A stretch of 12,145 nucleotides of DNA from the NCBI GenBank assembly GCA_964470965.1, contig CAYYIS010000084.1, forward strand, positions 1 to 12,145. Direction: 5' to 3'. Both the position numbers and the translations under genes were made by a program. Positions 6,504-12,145 of this stretch are shown here, one piece after another. Origin of the DNA: CAYYIS01 sp964470965. Its GTDB lineage: Bacteria > JAAXHH01 > JABIQT01. The notes beneath the pieces were generated by a model. The model did not search any database. It was not told the origin of the DNA and was given only the letters and a program-made list of their open reading frames with translations. Every line of letters starts with the position of its first letter. Within the stretch, counting starts at the first letter, position 1.

Positions 6504-8283
6504 CAGGTTAAGGTTTTCCGGAAACACTCTTTTTTCGGCAGTGGTGCCATTGCTGTTTCTGGCCTGCGGTTCCGGAACACCGCCCCATCAGGGGCCACGC
6601 GGTGGTATTCTCGAGGAATACTTCAATGCGCCCCGTGAAGACACCCTGATTATCGACCGTACCAACCGTCTGGAAGGCGGCACCAACTGGAACCCCTATG
6701 TGCCCGGTAGCAACGCCGGATGGGGGTTGACCCAGCTCTCCGATCCACTCTCATTGCTCAATTACGGTACCGGTGAAATCGAGAACTGGATGGCGGAATC
6801 GTTTACCGCCAACGAAGATTACACCGTCTGGACCCTCGTGCTGCGGGACGGCATCACCTGGCAGGATGGCCGACCTTTTACCGCTGCCGATGTGGTGTTC
6901 ACGGTCGAGACTCAGATCAAGACTGTGAACATGGGGCAGCATTTCGTCTACAGAGAATGGATAGAGTCCGTCGAACAGATGGGCGACCTGACGGTGAAGT
7001 ACCATCTCACCAAGCCCAATGTCAGATTCAAACTTGAGCGATATTCGGACAACCTCTGCGGTGTGGATTATTTTATACCCAAGCACATCTGGGAAAAGGT
7101 AGGCGACCCTCTCACTTTCAACAACTTCGATCCGGCCAGAGGGCTTCCCATGAGCACCGGCCCGTATATCCTCTACAAAATCACCTCCAACGAAACCATC
7201 TGGGTACGCCACGATGACTGGTGGGCAGCAAAAATCGGCCTCAAGAAATTGCCCGAACCTAAAAAGATCATAATTTCCTACGGCGGTACGCAGGAGATTC
7301 GACTGGCCACCGGCATCGACGATGGTTTCGATACCATGGACGACATCACGCTTGGTTCCTACCAGGCGCTGGTAAAAAGGAATCCCGCCTGGATCGCGTT
7401 TCAGAATGGACTGCCGTTTATCTGGCCGGATCCTTGCGCTCGCAGCATCTCTCTCAATAACGCCGTCGAACCATGGAACGACAAGGACATGCGCTGGATG
7501 CTCAGTTATGTTATGGACCGCCAGCAGATAATCGACATCGCCTATGAAGGCACCTCCACCATGGGGCCATATCCCTGGCCGATCTATCCCGCCATGCAGA
7601 AATTCACCGATCTGGTCCCGGCGGAAACGGTGGCAAAGTTCGTCAAACCTGATCTGAAAAGAGCCACAGAGATTCTACGCTCGAATGGTTACGTAAAATC
7701 GGACATATACTGGATGAAAGACGGCGAGCAACTGGGACTGGAGATTCAGATTAGCGAGGGGATCACGGAACTGGAACGAATCGCGGATGTGTACATCGAG
7801 CAGTTGCAGCGTTTCGGTATTAACGCTGTAATGGTAAAACTCACCGGCGGCACCTGGGGAGACAACCTGGCCACCGGCAATTACGAAGCGCAGAGCGGCT
7901 GGCAGACATGCGGCTCCATCGTCGAGCCATGGAACACCCTTCGGCAATTGCGTGCGGACAGGATCGCGGCCATAGGAGAACGCGCCCAGCTCCCCGAAAC
8001 CAACCGCTTTCGCTGGTACAACGCCGAATATACCGAAGTCGTCGACAAAATCAGCAGGCTCGACTGGAACGACCCGAAACTGTTCGAATTCACCGCCCGG
8101 GCATTGGAGATCTACTACGACGAACTTCCGGTCATCCCGTCCGCGCAGTCCAAGAAATTGACGCCATTTAACACCACCTACTGGATCAACTGGCCGACAA
8201 AAGAAAACTATTATCAGCGGCCGGTGACGTGGTGCCCCAGTTTTGTAGGCATATTACCGGAAATAAGAAAGAAAAAAACATAG
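6472..8283 (+). CDS. Family-5 solute-binding lipoprotein of an ABC importer
   Basis: This is the extracytoplasmic substrate-binding component of a Dpp/Opp-type ABC importer, 603 residues. The N terminus has a basic region, a hydrophobic core and a lipobox ending LFLAC, with Cys32 as the predicted lipidated residue, so the mature protein would be membrane tethered. The SBP_bac_5 signature follows near residues 117-146: the pattern VWTLVLRDGITWQDGRPFTA continues into DVVFT. The family includes peptide, nickel and oligosaccharide binders. The glycosidase directly upstream favours a glycoside ligand, which is inference. The start is either the ATG at 6472, with GGGAG 9 bases upstream, or the ATG at 6487, which leaves a cleaner signal peptide. 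Either way the gene overlaps the end of the GH116 gene (32 or 17 bp) in another frame, suggesting translational coupling. Confidence 0.94.
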   Translation: MSGLIMSSVRDRLRFSGNTLFSAVVPLLFLACGSGTPPHQGPRGGILEEYFNAPREDTLIIDRTNRLEGGTNWNPYVPGSNAGWGLTQLSDPLSLLNYGTGEIENWMAESFTANEDYTVWTLVLRDGITWQDGRPFTAADVVFTVETQIKTVNMGQHFVYREWIESVEQMGDLTVKYHLTKPNVRFKLERYSDNLCGVDYFIPKHIWEKVGDPLTFNNFDPARGLPMSTGPYILYKITSNETIWVRHDDWWAAKIGLKKLPEPKKIIISYGGTQEIRLATGIDDGFDTMDDITLGSYQALVKRNPAWIAFQNGLPFIWPDPCARSISLNNAVEPWNDKDMRWMLSYVMDRQQIIDIAYEGTSTMGPYPWPIYPAMQKFTDLVPAETVAKFVKPDLKRATEILRSNGYVKSDIYWMKDGEQLGLEIQISEGITELERIADVYIEQLQRFGINAVMVKLTGGTWGDNLATGNYEAQSGWQTCGSIVEPWNTLRQLRADRIAAIGERAQLPETNRFRWYNAEYTEVVDKISRLDWNDPKLFEFTARALEIYYDELPVIPSAQSKKLTPFNTTYWINWPTKENYYQRPVTWCPSFVGILPEIRKKKT

Positions 8284-8290
8284 AGGTCGC

Positions 8291-9301
8291 ATGGGCGGTT
8301 TAACCCTTGAATATGTTTTCCAGCGCCTGTTAATGTTTCTCCTCACGATCTGGATCGGTTCTACGCTGATTTTCTTTATACCAAGGCTGGCACCTGGGGA
8401 TCCGGTTACTGCGATGATCAGCCGGCTATCGGTGGACCAGGGTTATGTGGAGAATGCGGACCAGATCATTGGGGCCTGGAAAGAGAAATTCGGGTTGAGC
8501 GATCCTCTGTGGATGCAATATATCCGGTACTGGGAAAACATCTTCAGTTTCGATTTCGGATACTCCCTTGCCAGGTTTCCCACGCAAGCGTGGGAGATTG
8601 TGGAGCCGGCGCTGCCATGGTCCATCGGTCTGCTCTCGGTCGCCACCATCCTATCGTTCTGTGTGGGGGTTACGGTCGGCTCGCTGATGGGATGGCGCAG
8701 AACGCCTCGGTGGCTGCAGTATATCCTTCCCGGAAGCCTGACATTCGCCTCTATTCCGTACTTTATGTTCGGTATCGTAATGATCTACGTGGTGGCGTTC
8801 CAACTGCACTGGCTGCCGTCGACAGGCGCATACTCGCGATGGGTGAATCCCGGGTGGAACTGGCCGTTCATCAAAGACATGGTGGCCCATGCTATCCTCC
8901 CGGTAGTCTCGATCGTCCTGACGTCCATGGGCGGCTGGGCACTCGGGATGCGTGGACTGATGATCAGTGTAAATAACGAGGACTACTTCCTGCTGGCGCA
9001 GGTCAAAGGGTTGTCGCCGGCGCGGATTTTTTTCCGATATGGCGTGCGCAATGCCATTCTGCCAGTCATTACGGCGCTGGCCATGGGCCTGGGCGGACTT
9101 ATCAGCGGATCAATCCTGGTGGAATTTATCTTCGCCTATCCGGGCACGGGTTACACACTGTACGAATCGATTATTACCCAGGATTACACCGTCACTCAAG
9201 CCATCGCCAACTTGATCATCCTTGTAACTGCTACGAGTGTATTGTTGCTCGATTTACTCTATCCTTTGATCGATCCTAGGATCACCTACAGTAGACATTG
9301 A
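8291..9301 (+). CDS. ABC transporter permease, DppB/OppB type
   Basis: This is a 336-residue inner-membrane permease and would form half of the translocation channel. The N terminus has the typical DppB form: a first helix at about 9-30, then IPRLAPGDPV and a periplasmic region containing FGLSDPLWMQYIRYW. Further helices lie at about 108-133, 145-172, 200-222, 255-282 and 302-325, giving the usual six. The cytoplasmic EAA-type loop that docks the ATPase is visible at about residues 231-258 (DYFLLAQVKGLSPARIFFRY). The C terminus LLYPLIDPRI is typical of the family. A GAGG ribosome binding site at 8283-8286 overlaps the TAG stop of the binding-protein gene, leaving a 7-base gap between genes. 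Its TGA stop overlaps the TTG start of the next gene. Confidence 0.96.
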   Translation: MGGLTLEYVFQRLLMFLLTIWIGSTLIFFIPRLAPGDPVTAMISRLSVDQGYVENADQIIGAWKEKFGLSDPLWMQYIRYWENIFSFDFGYSLARFPTQAWEIVEPALPWSIGLLSVATILSFCVGVTVGSLMGWRRTPRWLQYILPGSLTFASIPYFMFGIVMIYVVAFQLHWLPSTGAYSRWVNPGWNWPFIKDMVAHAILPVVSIVLTSMGGWALGMRGLMISVNNEDYFLLAQVKGLSPARIFFRYGVRNAILPVITALAMGLGGLISGSILVEFIFAYPGTGYTLYESIITQDYTVTQAIANLIILVTATSVLLLDLLYPLIDPRITYSRH

Positions 9302-11193
9302 ATCTCTTACGCTTCTCTCACCTCAACGCCTGGGACACCCCCTGGCTCAACGTCAAATTCCTTTTGGGTGGCTGCATAATCGTAACAGTGCTTCTGTTCG
9401 GCCAGCTGGGCGGGTACTTCAGGAATACGGAACTGGCGTATACCGGATCTGCACCCTTGAATATGCCGCCAGTTTGGTCTCCGGGAGGCAGTTCCGATTA
9501 CCCCCTGGGTACGGAGAGTAACGGTAAAGATATGCTGGCGCAGCTAATCCTGGGGACATCCTCCTCGCTAAAGGTCGGGTTTCTAGCTGCAAGCATAGGG
9601 ATGACCATCGGGTTGTTACTGGGGGCGATCGCCGGATACAAAGGTGGGTGGTGGGATCATGTCATACGGACTATCAGCGATGCGTCGATTACCATCCCTT
9701 CATTGGTCGTTTTGATCGTAATCGCCTCATTCGTCCATATGGCCGACACCACCGCCATGGCCTTGATCCTCGCGCTGTTCGCCTGGCCGGGACCTACACG
9801 GCTGGTGCGATCACAGATACTTACCCTTCGGGAACGGGGGTATGTTCGGATGGCTCGGCTCTCGGGTGCTTCAGCCTGGGAAATCATGTTTGTAGAGATG
9901 GCTCCCAATATGCTCCCGTGGCTGGCGGCAAGCCTGACCGGCGGAATTTCCGCCGCCATCCTGGGGGCCACCGGCCTGGAGGCACTGGGCCTGGGACCGA
10001 CGCGGGTGCCGTCTCTGGGTCTCATCATCAACCAGGCCACCACCAATGCGGCTCTGGTCCGGGGCATGATCTGGTGGTGGCTGCCGCCTATCATTATCCT
10101 GATGGTTATCTTCGCAGGTTTTTTTCTGATGACCATCGGTCTGGATGAAATAGCCAACCCCCGGCTTCGACGCTTCAAGGCCGCCAGGGGGGATGAGGGT
10201 AATGATGACGACAATCGGGAGGAGGCACTGGAAGGAACGTCTCCCGATGTACCTCTCGAGGTTCGAGACCTCCAAGTAGAGTACGCCACACCCAGCGGCG
10301 CCATAGTGGCCGCCAACGGTGTGGGCTTTGAAGTGCCAAAGGGGGAGATACTAGGCCTGGTAGGCGAATCAGGCTGCGGTAAGACGACGGTGGCTTCGGC
10401 GATCCTACAGGTGGTGCAGCCCCCAGGCCGGATCACTGGTGGGCAGGTGTCAATTAAAGGCAAAAATCTCATCGGACTGACGGAGAAAGCGTTGCGTCGT
10501 GTGCGCTGGCAGGAGCTGGCGCTGGTGCCCCAGGGCGCCATGAATGCACTCAACCCGGTAACCCGTGTCCGGGAGCAGATGGGCGATGCCATCCTGGCCC
10601 ATGAGCGGATAAACCGGATCGACCTGGAACAACGTATTTTGAAGCTGCTGAACGATGTGGGACTGCCGGACCGGGTTGTCTCCATGTTTCCTCACGAGCT
10701 GAGCGGCGGCATGAAACAAAGGGTGTGTATCGCCATGGCCATTGCGCTGGATCCGGACGTGATTGTAGCGGATGAGCCTACCAGCGCTCTCGACGTGGTG
10801 GTTCAGCGCGTGGTCGCCCAGACATTGCTGTCGGTAAAGGCCCGCCTGGGCATCTCCATGGTGCTGATAGGTCATGACATGGGCCTGCTGGCACAACTGG
10901 TGGATCGCATCGCCATCATGTATGCCGGACACCTCGTAGAAGTGGCACCCGTAAAATCGGCCTTCGAAAAACCGCTGCATCCGTATACGCAGCTCCTGAT
11001 CGAGTCGATCCCTTCGATCAAAGAACGCAAGCCGTTAAACATTACCGAAGGGTTGACGCACGACCTGCGTAACCCGCCGCCGGGATGCATCTTCCAGTTT
11101 CGATGCCCGGCCGTTCACGAAAAATGCCGGGAGCAACCTCCCCGATTGCAACAAATCGAGCCGGGACACGAGGTGGCTTGCTGGCAATACTGA
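9298..11193 (+). CDS. Fused ABC permease (DppC type) and ATP-binding protein (DppD type)
   Basis: One 631-residue chain joins two subunits that are normally separate. Residues 1-297 are a DppC-type permease: a first helix at 20-37, the motif LGTESNGKDML at 70-80, and an EAA loop RGYVRMARLSGASAWEIMF at 180-198. An acidic linker (about 298-318, DEGNDDDNREEALEG) leads to a DppD-type ATPase. This has Walker A GESGCGKTT (356-364), Q-loop VPQGAMNALNP, signature LSGGM (468-472), Walker B Asp492 with Glu493, and H-loop His526, so it looks catalytically intact. The C-terminal oligopeptide-type domain keeps four cysteines (597, 603, 610, 628), a pattern linked to an iron-sulfur site in some DppD proteins. 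The start must be TTG: an in-frame TAG lies at 9292-9294, and the next ATG (9463) would remove helix 1. TTG overlaps the upstream TGA by 4 bp. Such permease/ATPase fusions are known in this transporter class. Confidence 0.93.
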   Translation: MNLLRFSHLNAWDTPWLNVKFLLGGCIIVTVLLFGQLGGYFRNTELAYTGSAPLNMPPVWSPGGSSDYPLGTESNGKDMLAQLILGTSSSLKVGFLAASIGMTIGLLLGAIAGYKGGWWDHVIRTISDASITIPSLVVLIVIASFVHMADTTAMALILALFAWPGPTRLVRSQILTLRERGYVRMARLSGASAWEIMFVEMAPNMLPWLAASLTGGISAAILGATGLEALGLGPTRVPSLGLIINQATTNAALVRGMIWWWLPPIIILMVIFAGFFLMTIGLDEIANPRLRRFKAARGDEGNDDDNREEALEGTSPDVPLEVRDLQVEYATPSGAIVAANGVGFEVPKGEILGLVGESGCGKTTVASAILQVVQPPGRITGGQVSIKGKNLIGLTEKALRRVRWQELALVPQGAMNALNPVTRVREQMGDAILAHERINRIDLEQRILKLLNDVGLPDRVVSMFPHELSGGMKQRVCIAMAIALDPDVIVADEPTSALDVVVQRVVAQTLLSVKARLGISMVLIGHDMGLLAQLVDRIAIMYAGHLVEVAPVKSAFEKPLHPYTQLLIESIPSIKERKPLNITEGLTHDLRNPPPGCIFQFRCPAVHEKCREQPPRLQQIEPGHEVACWQY

Positions 11194-11207
11194 CAAAGTA
11201 ACCCGGA

Positions 11208-12145
11208 ATGCCCAAACCACTGTTGCAAATCCAGAACGCATCCATGACATACGGAAGCGGACTTCTCCGTTCCGAACCGCCGTTTGTGGCGCTGGATTCA
11301 TTTAGCCTTGATGTTCATGAGGCACCGGCGCAGATCACCACGATCGCAGGAGAAAGCGGAAGCGGTAAGACGACGCTGGCAAATCTGATTCTGGGGTTTA
11401 TCCGTCCGAGCAGCGGCCGCATACTTTACAAGGGAGAGGATATCTCCCGATTCAGCCGGGCCAAGCGTGTGACCTACCGGCGGGAAGTGCAGGCCATTTT
11501 TCAGGATCCTTACGATGTGTTCAACCCGTTTTTCCGAGTGCAGCATACGTTCAATCTCGTTACCCGACGATTCAAGCTGGCCGGAAACAAAGAAGAAGCG
11601 CGAATCCTGATCGAGGAAGCACTCAATGTAGTCGGTCTGCGAGGTGAGGAAATCCTCGAAAAATATCCTCACCAGCTCAGCGGTGGGCAGCGGCAGCGCG
11701 TGATGGTGGCCCGAGCGTACATGCTTCGTCCCCGTTTGATCGTGGCCGACGAACCGGTGTCCGCGGTGGATGCCTCGCTCCGGGCTATGATCCTGGACAT
11801 CATGCTCCGTCTGCGGGATGAGCACGGCATCTCGTTCCTGTACATCACGCATGATCTGTCGACGGCCTACCAGATCGGGGATGACATGGTGGTGCTGTTC
11901 CAGGGGATAACCGCCGAGCGGGGGGATACCCGCGACATCATAGAATCGCCAAAACATCCGTATGTGCAGGAACTGATCCGTTCAATTCCAGTGCCGGATC
12001 CAGACGTCCGCTGGGATACGGACATCGCGTTGCCGCCGGAAGATACCGTCCGGGACCAGACAGGCGGATGCCGATTTTATGCGAGGTGCACTGAACGGAT
12101 GACGCATTGCCGGGAAGAACAGCCACGGTTGAGGGACCTTGAACA
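11208..12145 (+). CDS. ABC transporter ATP-binding protein, DppF/OppF type (3' end missing)
   Basis: The frame opens at an ATG 14 bases after the fusion gene's stop and stays open for 312 codons to the right edge, so the stop lies outside the window. It is the second ATPase of the importer and would pair with the DppD half of the fusion. It has Walker A GESGSGKTT (48-56, Lys54), a Q-loop at AIFQDPYDVFNPF, signature LSGGQRQRV (157-165), Walker B Asp181 with Glu182, and H-loop His215 in YITHDLS. Walker B continues DEPVSAVDASLR, the common DppF/OppF form. The C-terminal oligopeptide domain begins at ESPKHPYVQELIRSIP and carries GGCRFYARC with Cys288, Cys294 and Cys301, the same spacing as in the DppD half; a fourth Cys would lie beyond the edge. 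No clear ribosome binding site precedes the ATG. LLQIQNASMTYGSG right after the start is the usual beginning of such a domain. Confidence 0.95.
   Translation, partial: MPKPLLQIQNASMTYGSGLLRSEPPFVALDSFSLDVHEAPAQITTIAGESGSGKTTLANLILGFIRPSSGRILYKGEDISRFSRAKRVTYRREVQAIFQDPYDVFNPFFRVQHTFNLVTRRFKLAGNKEEARILIEEALNVVGLRGEEILEKYPHQLSGGQRQRVMVARAYMLRPRLIVADEPVSAVDASLRAMILDIMLRLRDEHGISFLYITHDLSTAYQIGDDMVVLFQGITAERGDTRDIIESPKHPYVQELIRSIPVPDPDVRWDTDIALPPEDTVRDQTGGCRFYARCTERMTHCREEQPRLRDLE

Noticed and set aside
5634..6527. 297-codon open frame on the minus strand opposite the GH116 gene
   Set aside because: Antisense to the well-supported GH116 catalytic domain, with no recognisable motif, membrane segment or operon partner.
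9657..10685. 342-codon open frame on the minus strand opposite the permease-ATPase fusion
   Set aside because: It lies wholly within a clearly real gene, its translation is low-complexity and rich in Ser/Arg/Pro, and it shows no domain motif; it is a shadow of codon bias on the other strand.
11298..11957. 219-codon minus-strand frame near the right edge
   Set aside because: It is antisense to the DppF-type ATPase, whose Walker A, signature, Walker B and H-loop motifs are all intact on the plus strand.
1..12145. Search for CRISPR arrays, tRNA or rRNA genes, insertion sequences and prophage genes
   Set aside because: I saw no repeat-spacer pattern, cloverleaf, transposase motif or phage gene; all coding space is accounted for by the glycosidase and transport genes.

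Overview
The window looks like a carbohydrate-uptake and glycoside-processing locus from an uncultured-type bacterium. The DNA is moderately GC-rich, genes are tightly packed with overlapping ends, and there is at least one perfect Shine-Dalgarno site (AAGGAGG before galM), so translation initiation appears canonical. The genes do not fix the phylum. A lipoprotein-type solute-binding protein and a mixed sugar/peptide-type transporter would fit many Gram-negative or diderm candidate lineages, and I do not assign one.

Layout. (1) Positions 3-1091, + strand: the 3' part of a gene for a membrane-anchored TIM-barrel glycoside hydrolase resembling GH113, cut by the left edge. (2) Positions 1075-3413, - strand: a two-gene unit, an MFS transporter followed by aldose 1-epimerase (galM). 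The two genes overlap by 4 bp, and galM overlaps the end of the hydrolase gene tail to tail by 17 bp. (3) Positions 3414-4022: a divergent control region of about 600 bp with several short repeats, small inverted repeats and a possible sigma70-like promoter; it holds no convincing gene. (4) Positions 4023-12145, + strand: a long operon. It encodes a cytoplasmic GH116-family (GBA2/DUF608) beta-glycosidase, a family-5 solute-binding lipoprotein, a DppB-type permease, a single polypeptide fusing a DppC-type permease to a DppD-type ATPase, and a DppF-type ATPase that runs off the right edge.

How the genes may work together (inference). The binding lipoprotein and Dpp/Opp-type ABC importer would capture a glycoside or oligosaccharide. 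The GH116 enzyme, which has no signal peptide, would hydrolyse it in the cytoplasm. The divergent MFS carrier and mutarotase would handle monosaccharides. The anchored GH113-like enzyme could trim substrate at the cell surface. Family-5 binding proteins are classically peptide binders, but the same ABC class imports oligosaccharides in some bacteria (for example Thermotoga), and the glycosidase in the operon favours a sugar-containing ligand. The most notable points are the permease-ATPase fusion with its forced TTG start, the glycosidase-ABC coupling, a cysteine-rich insert in the GH116 protein, and the structured divergent intergenic region.
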